A DNA stretch of 7,022 nt from the NCBI GenBank assembly GCA_003131925.1, contig PKWC01000061.1, positions 1 through 7,022 on the forward strand, given 5' to 3'. The DNA is from Alphaproteobacteria bacterium. Its GTDB lineage: Bacteria > Pseudomonadota > Alphaproteobacteria > Micropepsales > Micropepsaceae. Position numbers and translations under genes: made by a program. Numbering within the stretch: position 1 is the stretch's first letter; every line of letters begins with the position of its first letter. Positions 1-6,546 of this stretch are shown piece by piece. The notes below the pieces were generated by a model. That model was not told where the DNA came from. It worked only from the letters and a program-made list of their open reading frames with translations, and did no database searches.

Positions 1-1
1 C

Positions 2-1183
2 GGTCCGGTGCTGGCCGCGATGACTTTCCGAACGCCCAGTGAGGCCGTCGAGCTTGCCAATAACACTGCATACGGTCTTGCAGCGTGCGTGTGGAGCGAG
101 AGCATCAATGTTGCGCTTCACGTCGCGGCGCAGCTTAAGGCCGGAGTTGTATGGGTGAATTCCACGAACTTGTTCGACGCCTCCGTCGGATTCGGCGGCT
201 ATCGCGAAAGCGGATACGGCCGCGAAGGTGGCAAGGAAGGCTTGCTTGAATACCTGGAGCCCCTGTGGTTCAAGCATGCGCCTGCTTTGCCCGCTACCCC
301 AGTTGAAGTTAACAATTCGCATGCGGACACGGAGCCAGCGATCGATATCGACCGCACCGTGAAACTGTACCTTGGAGGCAAACAGGCTCGGCCGGATTCT
401 GGCTACAGCATGGAGGTTCGGGATAAAGGCGGCCGCCTGCTCGGCGAAGTGGGGCTGGGCAATCGCAAAGATATTCGCAACGCTGTGGAAGCGGCTCGCA
501 AGGCTGAAGCATGGGCAAAGGCTACGGCGCACAATCGTGCGCAGATTCTGTATTACTGCGCGGAGAACCTCGCCCAGCGCCGTAGTGAGATCGCAAATCG
601 ACTTGCGGCGGCCGTCGGAGAGAAGCAAGCCGAGGCTGAAGTCGAACTTGGAATCGAACGCATTTTTTCGTATGCAGCGTGGGCCGACAAGTTCGACGGC
701 GCCGTCCACAATCCACCGTTCCGCAATATCGCAATTGCGATGAACGAGGCGATTGGAACTGTTGGAGTGATCTGCCCCACCGAGGCTCCCCTGCTGGGTT
801 TCCTGTCACTCGTGCTGCCGCTGCTCGCCGCCGGCAACACGGTAACTGCCGTTCCGTCGGAGAGATATCCTCTTATCACTGGCGACCTCTACCAGCTTTT
901 CGACACCAGTGATTTGCCCGGAGGAGCGCTGAATATCGTGACGGGCTACGCCTCGCAGCTCCTGAAAACACTCGCGGAACACGACGACCTCGACGGAATT
1001 TGGTGTTACGGAGACGAAGCTACCGCTGCGGCCGCGAAGGCGATGTCCACCGGAAACTTGAAGCAGGTCTGGACGAACGAGGGCCGCGCCATCGACTGGT
1101 TCAACCCGAAGCAGGCGGAAGGCCGCTGGTTCCTGGAGCACGCCACTCAGGTAAAAAATATCTGGGTTCCATACGGCGAGTAG
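2..1183 (+). CDS. Two-domain aldehyde dehydrogenase (ALDH16-like), 3' part only
   Basis: This is an NAD(P)-dependent aldehyde dehydrogenase whose 5' part lies outside the window; 393 residues are visible. Residues 1-90 are the C-terminal end of a normal ALDH domain: they begin GPV, the end of the EIFGPV motif, and continue through NNTAYGLAA, AGVVWVN and FGGYRESGYGREGG. After a linker, residues ~117-393 begin a second ALDH-like domain (VKLYLGG, then AAGNTV and LPGGALNIV). It stops shortly after the cofactor-binding half and has no catalytic-cysteine segment. The usual PWN asparagine is Glu261 (CPTEAP) and the usual KPSE lysine is Val284 (VPSE), so the second domain looks catalytically dead. 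One live plus one degenerate domain is the ALDH16 pattern; I recall such genes beside deoC in Hyphomicrobiales, but that neighbour is not visible. The catalytic residues of the first domain are also outside the window. The substrate is unknown. The family call is firm and the subfamily call moderate. Confidence 0.88.
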   Translation, partial: GPVLAAMTFRTPSEAVELANNTAYGLAACVWSESINVALHVAAQLKAGVVWVNSTNLFDASVGFGGYRESGYGREGGKEGLLEYLEPLWFKHAPALPATPVEVNNSHADTEPAIDIDRTVKLYLGGKQARPDSGYSMEVRDKGGRLLGEVGLGNRKDIRNAVEAARKAEAWAKATAHNRAQILYYCAENLAQRRSEIANRLAAAVGEKQAEAEVELGIERIFSYAAWADKFDGAVHNPPFRNIAIAMNEAIGTVGVICPTEAPLLGFLSLVLPLLAAGNTVTAVPSERYPLITGDLYQLFDTSDLPGGALNIVTGYASQLLKTLAEHDDLDGIWCYGDEATAAAAKAMSTGNLKQVWTNEGRAIDWFNPKQAEGRWFLEHATQVKNIWVPYGE

Positions 1184-1204
1184 TCGTCGGGCGGCAAACG
1201 CGAT

Positions 1205-1233
1205 TTGCATTTGTTCCAACCCGGCGCTAGCAT
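1205..1233 (+). promoter_or_regulatory. Candidate sigma70-type promoter for mmsA
   Basis: TTGCAT (1205-1210) and TAGCAT (1228-1233) are separated by exactly 17 bp. The -10 element sits in GCTAGCA, close to the GCTANA form seen in alphaproteobacterial housekeeping promoters. Transcription would begin near 1240, giving a leader of about 55 nt before mmsA. The site lies outside any gene, between the upstream dehydrogenase stop and the mmsA ribosome binding site. It was found by eye only. Confidence 0.4.
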
Positions 1234-1240
1234 ACCCCTC

Positions 1241-1271
1241 GCAAGTGCTTCATCCTTTCCGGCAAGTGTTT
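1241..1271. repeat. Direct repeat GCAAGTGYTT, 21-bp period, in the mmsA leader
   Basis: GCAAGTGCTT (1241-1250) recurs as GCAAGTGTTT (1262-1271), a 9-of-10 match with starts 21 bp apart, about two helical turns. Both copies lie just downstream of the candidate promoter and upstream of the mmsA ribosome binding site. That position would suit a repressor operator. No regulator gene lies next to it, and two short copies can arise by chance. Confidence 0.35.
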
Positions 1272-1283
1272 GTCTGTTTCACC

Positions 1284-1291
1284 AAGGAGGA
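1284..1291 (+). promoter_or_regulatory. Strong ribosome binding site that fixes the mmsA start
   Basis: AAGGAGGA lies a few bases before the ATG at 1295. It is the best Shine-Dalgarno match in the window; most other genes here have weak ones. It rules out the longer in-frame reading from 1205, whose extra 30 residues are unlike the start of this enzyme family and overlap the candidate promoter. Confidence 0.85.
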
Positions 1292-1294
1292 CCT

Positions 1295-2845
1295 ATGGGC
1301 ATCGCAGTTTCCCCTCAAATTCATCCCCACGTCGCGGAGTTCATCGACCAGCCACGAAAAATGTTGATCAATGGCAGGTGGGTCAACGCCGCCTCTGGCA
1401 AAACGTTTCCTACTTACAATCCCGCGACCGGCGAAGTGCAGGCAACGGTTCCCCTCGCGAGCCGGGCCGAGATGCGCAGTGCGGTCGAGATTGCCGCAAA
1501 GGCGTTTCGCGAATGGTCCTCGGTGAATCCGCAGCGTCGCGCCCGGGTCATGTTCAAATTCAAGGCGCTCGTCGAGAATAACATGGACGAGCTCGCGCAT
1601 CTGCTGTCGAGCGAGCACGGCAAGGTCATCGCGGACTCCAGGGGCGACATTCAGCGTGGGCTCGAAGTGATCGAGTTCGCCTGCGGAATTCCTCATCTCA
1701 TGAAAGGCGAGTACACCGAAGGCGCGGGTCCCGGCATCGACATCTACTCGATGCGGCAGCCTCTGGGCGTCGTTGCTGGCATAACGCCGTTCAACTTCCC
1801 CGCCATGATCCCCATGTGGATGTTCGGCGTCGCGATCGCGTGCGGCAACACCTTCATCTGCAAGCCGAGCGAAAAGGACCCGAGCGTTCCGGTGCGCCTG
1901 GCGGAGCTGTTCATGGAGGCCGGCGCGCCGGCGGGCGTGCTCAATGTCGTGCACGGCGACAAGGAAGCCGTCGACGCCATTCTCGAAGACCCCGATCTCC
2001 AGGCGGTGAGTTTCGTCGGCTCGTCAGCCGTCGCCGAATACGTGTATTCGCATGGAACTGCGCGCGGGAAACGCGTGCAGGCGATGGGCAGTGCAAAGAA
2101 TCACGCCATTATCATGCCGGACGCCGATCTCGACCAGGTGACGAACGAATTGATGGGTGCGGGTTACGGTTCGGCGGGCGAACGCTGCATGGCGATTTCG
2201 GTCGCCGTCCCGGTCACCGACAAACTCGCCGATGCGCTTGTGGAACGCCTAAAGCCGCGCGTTGAATGTCTCAAGGTCGCGCCGCCCACCGATCCCGATG
2301 CGGACTACGGTCCCATGGTGACCGCAGAGCATCGCAAGAAAGTGCTTTCCTCCATCGAGCTTGGTGTGAAAGAGGGCGCGGACCTCGTGGTCGACGGACG
2401 GGGCTTCAGCCTCCAGGGTTACGAGAACGGATTCTTCCTCGGGGGTTCGCTGTTCGATCGGGTCACGCCAGAGATGAAGACCTATCAGGACGAGATTTTC
2501 GGGCCGGTTCTACAGGTGGCGCGCGCGCCCGATTTCGAAGCGGCGCTCGCGCTTCCCTCGAATCACCAATATGGCAACGGTGTCGCGATCTTCACCCGCG
2601 ACGGCGATTCCGCCCGCGAGTTCGCGAGCAAGGTGAAAGTCGGAATGATCGGAATCAACATTCCCATTCCGGTGCCGCTCGCCTATCACACGTTTGGCGG
2701 CTGGAAGCGGTCGGCGTTCGGCGACGTGAACCAGCACGGCCCGGAGGGCGTGCGATTCTTCACGCGCATCAAGACCGTCACCCAACGCTGGCCCAAGGGC
2801 GGCTTGCGCGAGCATCCCGAATTCAACATCCCGACAATGATATGA
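1295..2845 (+). CDS. mmsA: CoA-acylating methylmalonate-semialdehyde dehydrogenase
   Basis: This cytosolic enzyme oxidises methylmalonate semialdehyde to propionyl-CoA and CO2, or malonate semialdehyde to acetyl-CoA and CO2, using NAD+ and CoA. It serves valine, beta-alanine or inositol breakdown. The 516 residues are near the usual ~500. Visible landmarks are the PFNFP oxyanion asparagine (Asn167), the cofactor lysine in CKPSEKDP (Lys190), FVGSSAVAEY in the Rossmann region, the catalytic cysteine in GERCMAISV (Cys298) and EIFGPV (Glu400). The ELGGK motif of hydrolytic ALDHs, which carries the general-base glutamate, is replaced by AMGSAKNH. Its absence is typical of this CoA-dependent subfamily and separates it from ordinary ALDHs. 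The start is set by the AAGGAGGA site. It follows another dehydrogenase after 111 bp but seems to have its own promoter. No mmsB or acyl-CoA dehydrogenase is visible. The family is also called IolA. Confidence 0.96.
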   Translation: MGIAVSPQIHPHVAEFIDQPRKMLINGRWVNAASGKTFPTYNPATGEVQATVPLASRAEMRSAVEIAAKAFREWSSVNPQRRARVMFKFKALVENNMDELAHLLSSEHGKVIADSRGDIQRGLEVIEFACGIPHLMKGEYTEGAGPGIDIYSMRQPLGVVAGITPFNFPAMIPMWMFGVAIACGNTFICKPSEKDPSVPVRLAELFMEAGAPAGVLNVVHGDKEAVDAILEDPDLQAVSFVGSSAVAEYVYSHGTARGKRVQAMGSAKNHAIIMPDADLDQVTNELMGAGYGSAGERCMAISVAVPVTDKLADALVERLKPRVECLKVAPPTDPDADYGPMVTAEHRKKVLSSIELGVKEGADLVVDGRGFSLQGYENGFFLGGSLFDRVTPEMKTYQDEIFGPVLQVARAPDFEAALALPSNHQYGNGVAIFTRDGDSAREFASKVKVGMIGINIPIPVPLAYHTFGGWKRSAFGDVNQHGPEGVRFFTRIKTVTQRWPKGGLREHPEFNIPTMI

Positions 2846-2866
2846 CCCGCGAACGGACCGCAGCGA

Positions 2867-3316
2867 ATGTCGTCATCTGACCTTGCCGAGACCCGGCGCG
2901 CCTTGCGGCGCGAATGGCTGATCGCCAGAATTGTCGTCATAGGCGGATTTGTCATCGCCATTGCGGCAGGGGCCTGGTTCGGCGTGATCGTTCCCGATGT
3001 CATCAGACCGAGGCAGGAGCACGCCGCGCTTGTGAACCGCATCACGAATCTTCTCAACGCAGAGGCGAAGATTTGCACCATGGCGCTCGCCAGCGCGAAG
3101 AATTTCGGCATCGTTCCGCAATACGGGCAGCTCGCCACCGCCAAGCTCGGCCTGACACGCGTGCAGGGCCGGTATCTCTGTATCGCAACGACCAGCGCGG
3201 CGAAATACGTCCTGGCGGTGGATCTGGTCTGCCGCGAATTGAAGAATCCGCGCTGCACATCGCTCTACAATGTGATGCAAGCGGACGGCACTCTACTTTA
3301 TCAACGACAGAGCTGA
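2867..3316 (+). CDS. Small membrane-anchored protein with four cysteines, unknown function
   Basis: I do not recognise this 149-residue protein. Residues 1-18 are charged and arginine-rich (RRALRREW). One hydrophobic segment follows at about residues 19-42 (IVVIGGFVIAIAAGAWFGVIV), then a soluble region of ~105 residues. By the positive-inside rule the N-terminus is cytoplasmic and the soluble part periplasmic; the segment could also be an uncleaved signal anchor. The soluble part has cysteines at 70, 105, 122 and 130, an even number that could form two disulfides. The C-terminus has a tyrosine-containing tail (SLYNVMQADGTLLYQ). It starts 21 bp after the mmsA stop with only a weak ribosome binding site, so it may be co-transcribed with mmsA. 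Nothing ties it to that pathway. The frame is well supported by its membrane segment and by fitting between mmsA and the convergent EVE gene. Confidence 0.72.
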   Translation: MSSSDLAETRRALRREWLIARIVVIGGFVIAIAAGAWFGVIVPDVIRPRQEHAALVNRITNLLNAEAKICTMALASAKNFGIVPQYGQLATAKLGLTRVQGRYLCIATTSAAKYVLAVDLVCRELKNPRCTSLYNVMQADGTLLYQRQS

Positions 3317-3328
3317 TCGCTGAATCAG
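3313..3328. terminator. Weak hairpin across two convergent stop codons
   Basis: CTGAT (3313-3317) pairs with ATCAG (3324-3328) around a 6-nt loop. The stem covers the stop codons of both convergent genes, whose ends are only 8 bp apart. A bidirectional terminator would be expected here. However, the stem is only 5 bp and has no T-run on either side, so this may be chance. Confidence 0.2.
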
Positions 3329-3747
3329 ACGTTCTTCAAACCTCCCAGCCGGCAGATGTACTTCCATTCCACATTGCCGACGGGCTGAACGGAAAGCCTC
3401 GAAAACTTTACCAGCACCATGTCCGCGAGTTTCGGATCGTGCTTCGCCTGTTCCAGCGTGACGGGCTTCGGAACATCCGTCACAGCCTTCACGTCCACCA
3501 ATCCGAAGCGACCGCTTTCATCGCTGGGATCGGTGCGATACTCCCCGATGACTTCCACGATGCCGACGATGCGGCGCTCTTCTCCGGAATGATAGAAGAA
3601 ACCCCGGTCGCCTTTCTTCATCGCTTTCATGTTGTTGGCCGCCTGGTGATTGCGCACGCCGCTCCACGGTTCGCCCTTCGCGCCCTTTGCCTTCTGCTGG
3701 TCCCACGACCAACTCTCGGGCTCGCTCTTCAACAGCCAGTATTTCAT
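3325..3747 (-). CDS. EVE-domain protein (PUA-like fold, THYN1 family)
   Basis: This 140-residue protein is a single EVE domain, the PUA-like fold of thymocyte nuclear protein 1 and of bacterial stand-alone homologues. Conserved stretches are YWLLKSEP (residues 3-10), WSGVRNHQAANNMKAMKKGD (28-47), GFFYHSGEE (49-57), a GIVEVIGE strand (62-69) and VEWKY (126-130). Some EVE proteins are known to bind modified bases in nucleic acid through an aromatic cage; the ligand here is unknown. The ATG at 3747 shares one base with the upstream YciI stop (TGATG), and AAGGCGG lies just before it, so translation is probably coupled. A longer in-frame start at 3846 would lie inside the YciI gene and add residues unlike the family. 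It is the last gene of the gpsA operon. Confidence 0.93.
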   Translation of the reverse strand: MKYWLLKSEPESWSWDQQKAKGAKGEPWSGVRNHQAANNMKAMKKGDRGFFYHSGEERRIVGIVEVIGEYRTDPSDESGRFGLVDVKAVTDVPKPVTLEQAKHDPKLADMVLVKFSRLSVQPVGNVEWKYICRLGGLKNV

Positions 3748-4037
3748 CAGAATTCCGCCTTGCAGTGATTGGCCGTCGCTTTCCATAGGTGAAGTTCGAC
3801 GTGTGAGAACAGCCCCGCTCTGGCGTAAGGATCGCCTTCCTGCCAACTTCGGGCCTGGCCTATATCCGCCGCCTCGATGATGATGAGGCTTCCGATCATG
3901 TCCCCATTCGCATTGAGGAACGGGCCGCCCAGTTTCACCACGCCGGTCGCCCGCGCATATTCGAAATGTGTCGCACGGGTCGCCATGCGCAATGCGAGCG
4001 AGTCTTCCTTGTCCATGGCCGTGATGACGAACAGCAT
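3747..4037 (-). CDS. YciI-family protein
   Basis: This small protein of 96 residues has the dimeric alpha+beta barrel fold of the YciI family (YCII domain). Its biochemical role is not established for most members. Visible conserved features are the N-terminal strand MLFVITAMDK, the conserved histidine in RATHFEY (His24), GGPF (37-40), and GDPYARAGLF (68-77) with the conserved Asp69; His and Asp are the proposed active-site residues. I chose the ATG at 4037 because it gives the usual N-terminus and lies 8 nt after a GGAG ending the gpsA gene. A GTG at 4046 would add three residues and make a 4-nt GTGA overlap with gpsA, but leaves no room for a binding site. It lies between gpsA and the EVE gene. 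Confidence 0.9.
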   Translation of the reverse strand: MLFVITAMDKEDSLALRMATRATHFEYARATGVVKLGGPFLNANGDMIGSLIIIEAADIGQARSWQEGDPYARAGLFSHVELHLWKATANHCKAEF

Positions 4038-4042
4038 GTGAT

Positions 4043-5050
4043 TCACTCCATCTTCAACGGACGCGACATCAGCCGAGGCAGCGCTTCGCCCGGCGCTGTC
4101 TCTCCGTTGAGAATATCGGCGAGCGTCTGGGCAATAGGCAATTCGATCCCGAGACGCGTGGCCCGCTCGACGAGGGCCGGCGCCGTCTCAACGCCTTCGG
4201 CCAGCTGTGCACCCGGAGCACGCAACTCGGAAAGAGTCGTCCCGCGCCCGAGCGCGAGGCCGAAGGAGAAATTTCGTGAGGTCGGACTGGTTGCGGTGAG
4301 CACCAGATCCCCCAGACCTGAAAGGCCCATCAATGTTTCTGCCTGTCCCCCGAGCGCGCGGCCGAGCCGGCGCAACTCCGCAAAGCCGCGCGCCAGCATC
4401 GCGGCACGCGCACTTTCGCCGAGCCCAAGTCCGGCGACGATCCCGCATCCGATCGCATAAACGTTTTTCGCCGCCCCACCCAGCGCCACGCCGACCAGAT
4501 CCTCACTGGCATAAGGGCGAAAGGCCATCTGGCCCATGCTCGCCTGAAGGCGGCGCGCGACAGGCGCATGCGCCGCGATCGTCACCGCCGTAGGCAATCC
4601 CTCGGCCACGTCACGCGCGAAGGATGGACCGGAAAGAATTGCCGGCTCCGCGTCGGGAACCGTTTCGGCCAACACTTCGGTCATGAGTTTGCCGCTTTCG
4701 CGCTCGATGCCCTTCATACAAAGAACGAGCGGCGCGGCGGATCGCGGGCGAAACCCGGAAAGGACTTCGCGGGTCTGTTGAGCCGGAACCACAGCAAGAA
4801 CCGCATCTGCTTCTGAGGCCGCCGCGCGCTCGACGGTCAATTCGATGCCGGAAGGCAGTTCGACGCCGGAAAGGAAACGCGCATTCTCGCGTTTCAATGC
4901 CATGGATTCGGCAAGCGTCGGGTCGCGCGCCCACAAGATGACTGAGCGCCCGGCACGGGCCGCGACCACCGCAAGGGCCGTACCCCAAGCGCCGGCTCCG
5001 AGAATGCCGATATGCTGGTAAGGCTCCGCGCCCTGGTCGTTCTTGGTCAT
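4043..5050 (-). CDS. gpsA: NAD(P)H-dependent glycerol-3-phosphate dehydrogenase
   Basis: GpsA is a cytosolic enzyme that reduces dihydroxyacetone phosphate to sn-glycerol 3-phosphate, the backbone for membrane phospholipids. The 335 residues match the usual 325-340. The dinucleotide-binding motif GAGAWG is at residues 18-23. CMKGIE (Lys113) follows, then GPSFA (141-145), the catalytic lysine in GGAAKNVYAIGCG (Lys195), GLSGLGDLVLT with Asp248, and the phosphate-binding SRNFSFG (Arg259, Asn260). I chose the ATG at 5050; a GTG at 5068 would add six residues and neither has a clear ribosome binding site. It heads an operon with YciI and EVE genes. I recall tsaD (gcp) often lying upstream of gpsA in related genomes; here a divergent regulator takes that place. 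The family call is near certain. Confidence 0.97.
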   Translation of the reverse strand: MTKNDQGAEPYQHIGILGAGAWGTALAVVAARAGRSVILWARDPTLAESMALKRENARFLSGVELPSGIELTVERAAASEADAVLAVVPAQQTREVLSGFRPRSAAPLVLCMKGIERESGKLMTEVLAETVPDAEPAILSGPSFARDVAEGLPTAVTIAAHAPVARRLQASMGQMAFRPYASEDLVGVALGGAAKNVYAIGCGIVAGLGLGESARAAMLARGFAELRRLGRALGGQAETLMGLSGLGDLVLTATSPTSRNFSFGLALGRGTTLSELRAPGAQLAEGVETAPALVERATRLGIELPIAQTLADILNGETAPGEALPRLMSRPLKME

Positions 5051-5090
5051 TCGATCGCTTGACGTCACGCTGTTGCGAAGATTGAACGGA

Positions 5091-5121
5091 TTGTTGATTA
5101 TTCAGAAAACTCCACTATGTT
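5091..5121 (+). promoter_or_regulatory. Possible promoter for the TetR-lolA pair
   Basis: In the divergent gap after gpsA, TTGTTG (5091-5096) or TTGATT (5094-5099) could serve as a -35 element. The matching -10 would be CTATGT or TATGTT (5115-5121), with spacers of 16-18 bp. Transcription would then begin near 5128, downstream of the ATG at 5125, which favours translation from the ATG at 5164. A dyad TCCA-N7-TGGA (5111-5125) overlaps the -10 region but has only 4-bp arms. I saw no convincing promoter in the gpsA direction. Confidence 0.25.
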
Positions 5122-5163
5122 TGGATGGAAAAAGAAACAAACGTCCGGGAAGCGGAACGACCC

Positions 5164-5784
5164 ATGACCGAAAAGAACACCGTACGCTGCCAGATTGTCG
5201 AGGCCGCGAAAAAGAGGTTTTCGCATTTTGGGTACGCGAAAACCACCATGGCGGAAGTTGCGGCGGATTGCAGCATGTCGCCGGGCAATCTTTATCGCTT
5301 CTTTCCGGGAAAGCTCGACATCGCCGAATCGATCGCCACGGAGGACTACGAAAAACACCTGGAGGCATTGCGAAAACTCGCCGTCGCGCCGAACCGCACC
5401 GCCCGCGAGCGCTTGCACGATCTTCTATTCGAGGAATTGCGCCGTACCTATCACAAGCTGGAAAAGGATCCGCGAGCCTACGAGATGGCGACGGTGATCG
5501 CGCACGAGCGGCCGCAATATGCCAATTGGATGCTGGCGAACGAGCGAAAGATACTGGTGCAGCTGTTCGACGAGGCCGAGCAGCGGGGCGAATTTGCAAT
5601 TGACGACAAGGAAATTACCGCCGAAATGATCCAGTCTGCGACGATGAAGTTCCGTTATCCGCAGCTGTGGTCGAAGCTCACGCTTCCCAAGCTCGAGCGC
5701 GAGCTTGACGGCGTGCTCAAGCTATTGGTCAATGGTCTTTGCCCCGGCCAGACTTCCAGCGCCGGCAGCGAAGCGGCAGCCTGA
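5164..5784 (+). CDS. TetR/AcrR-family transcriptional regulator
   Basis: This is a predicted ligand-responsive DNA-binding repressor of 206 residues, a usual TetR length. The N-terminal helix (IVEAAKKRFSHFGYAKTTM, residues 11-29) leads into the helix-turn-helix: AEVAADCSMSP, then the recognition helix GNLYRFFPGKLDI (41-53). The all-helical C-terminal half (about 60-200) is the effector-binding and dimerisation domain; its ligand cannot be read from sequence. I chose the ATG at 5164 because the next start, at 5125, adds 13 residues ahead of the first helix and may precede the transcription start; 5125 remains possible. It is divergent from gpsA and only 9 bp before lolA, so it is probably co-transcribed with lolA. 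Autoregulation is typical of the family and would then also control lolA; that is inference. Confidence 0.92.
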   Translation: MTEKNTVRCQIVEAAKKRFSHFGYAKTTMAEVAADCSMSPGNLYRFFPGKLDIAESIATEDYEKHLEALRKLAVAPNRTARERLHDLLFEELRRTYHKLEKDPRAYEMATVIAHERPQYANWMLANERKILVQLFDEAEQRGEFAIDDKEITAEMIQSATMKFRYPQLWSKLTLPKLERELDGVLKLLVNGLCPGQTSSAGSEAAA

Positions 5785-5793
5785 ACCGCTCTC

Positions 5794-6429
5794 ATGACTC
5801 GCGTTCTTGCACTGTTTCTTGCCCTGGGCCTAGCGGCCGTCTCCCTGGACGCTGCGCCGATCACGCCGCCCAGCGGATTCAGCGAAGCAGACCGTGCCGA
5901 TCTCGAGAGGGTCAGCAACGCGCTCAACGCGATTCATACCCTCGAAGGAACGTTTGTGCAGATCGGCCCGGAAGGGCAGGTCGATCAGGGCAGGTTTTTC
6001 ATCCAGAAACCCGGACGCATGCGATTCGAATATGCGCCCCCCAACCCAACGCTGGTTATCAGTGACGGAAGATGGGTCGCCGTCGAAAATACGAAGCTCA
6101 ACACAACGGATCGGTACGCGCTATGGACGACGCCGCTCGATCTGATTCTCGGCGACGATCTTGACCTGCGCGACAACCCGCAGATCGTCGGCGTCGAGCA
6201 CCAGGAAGGTCAACTGGTCATCGATGCGAAGTCGCATAGCGGACGCGTCAACGGCAATATATCGCTGGTCTTTTCGGAACCGATGCTTGCGCTCAAGCAA
6301 TGGACCGTCACGGACGCCCAGGGATTGTTGACGACGGTTTCCGTCAGCAATCTGAAGACGGATGTCGCGCTCGCTCCCGAACTCTTCGTCATTTCCGGAC
6401 GGCCGGCTTCGGCAACGAAAGCGGAATAG
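5794..6429 (+). CDS. lolA: LolA-like periplasmic outer-membrane lipoprotein carrier
   Basis: LolA carries lipoproteins released by LolCDE through the periplasm to the outer membrane. The 211-residue precursor begins with a Sec signal peptide: a short MTR, a hydrophobic core VLALFLALGLAAVSL, and likely cleavage near residue 20-22 (LDAAP). The mature part has the family pattern: LNAIHTLEGTFVQ (about 49-61), GRFFIQKPGRMRFEY with the conserved PGxxRF segment (67-81), ISDGRWVAV (90-98), and a later LVFSEPMLALKQWTVTDAQG-type strand region (158-178). There is no lipobox cysteine, so the protein should be soluble. It follows the TetR gene by 9 bp without a good ribosome binding site, suggesting coupling. 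No lolB is nearby, and many alphaproteobacteria lack one. A LolA-fold paralogue with another cargo is possible. Confidence 0.9.
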   Translation: MTRVLALFLALGLAAVSLDAAPITPPSGFSEADRADLERVSNALNAIHTLEGTFVQIGPEGQVDQGRFFIQKPGRMRFEYAPPNPTLVISDGRWVAVENTKLNTTDRYALWTTPLDLILGDDLDLRDNPQIVGVEHQEGQLVIDAKSHSGRVNGNISLVFSEPMLALKQWTVTDAQGLLTTVSVSNLKTDVALAPELFVISGRPASATKAE

Positions 6430-6450
6430 CCGCCCACCGTTCATCGTAAA

Positions 6451-6469
6451 TCCCTGCGGAAATCAGGGA
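6451..6469 (+). terminator. Hairpin 21 bp after lolA, possible terminator
   Basis: TCCCTG (6451-6456) pairs perfectly with CAGGGA (6464-6469) around a 7-nt loop (CGGAAAT). It lies where the TetR-lolA transcript would be expected to end. No T-run follows, so it is not a classical intrinsic terminator. The 8-mer ACCGTTCA occurs on both sides of the stem (6436-6443 and 6469-6476). Confidence 0.35.
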
Positions 6470-6495
6470 CCGTTCACGTCAAATGCTATCGCAGC

Positions 6496-6524
6496 TTGCT
6501 CGCGCCTCTGCGCCCATGCTAGGC
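6496..6524 (+). promoter_or_regulatory. Candidate promoter for the broken amidotransferase gene
   Basis: TTGCTC (6496-6501) and CTAGGC (6519-6524) are 17 bp apart. The -10 element is within GCTAGG, resembling the alphaproteobacterial GCTANA form and the element proposed before mmsA. Transcription would start near 6531, leaving a leader of about 16 nt before the ATG at 6547. Found by eye. Confidence 0.35.
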
Positions 6525-6546
6525 CCACGCCCGAAAGCCGTTTCCC

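Noticed and set aside
1194..1208. Small inverted repeat GCAAA-N5-TTTGC after the first dehydrogenase
   Set aside because: The stem is only 5 bp, AT-rich and without a T-run, and it overlaps the candidate mmsA -35 element; too weak to call a terminator.
1250..1954. Long minus-strand open frame (234 residues) opposite mmsA
   Set aside because: It lies wholly antisense to a near-certain mmsA, is rich in Arg/His as expected of a GC-rich shadow frame, and shows no domain or ribosome binding site.
2914..3768. Plus-strand open frame of 284 residues
   Set aside because: It runs through the membrane-protein gene in another frame and then antisense across the EVE gene. Composition is shadow-like and no family is recognisable.
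5059..5087. TTGACG as a -35 element for the TetR gene
   Set aside because: The -35 is good but 16-18 bp downstream there is only TTGAAC or TGAACG, which is not an acceptable -10.
5111..5125. TCCA-N7-TGGA dyad as a TetR operator
   Set aside because: The arms are only 4 bp and the centre is not symmetric; expected by chance, so mentioned only within the promoter entry.
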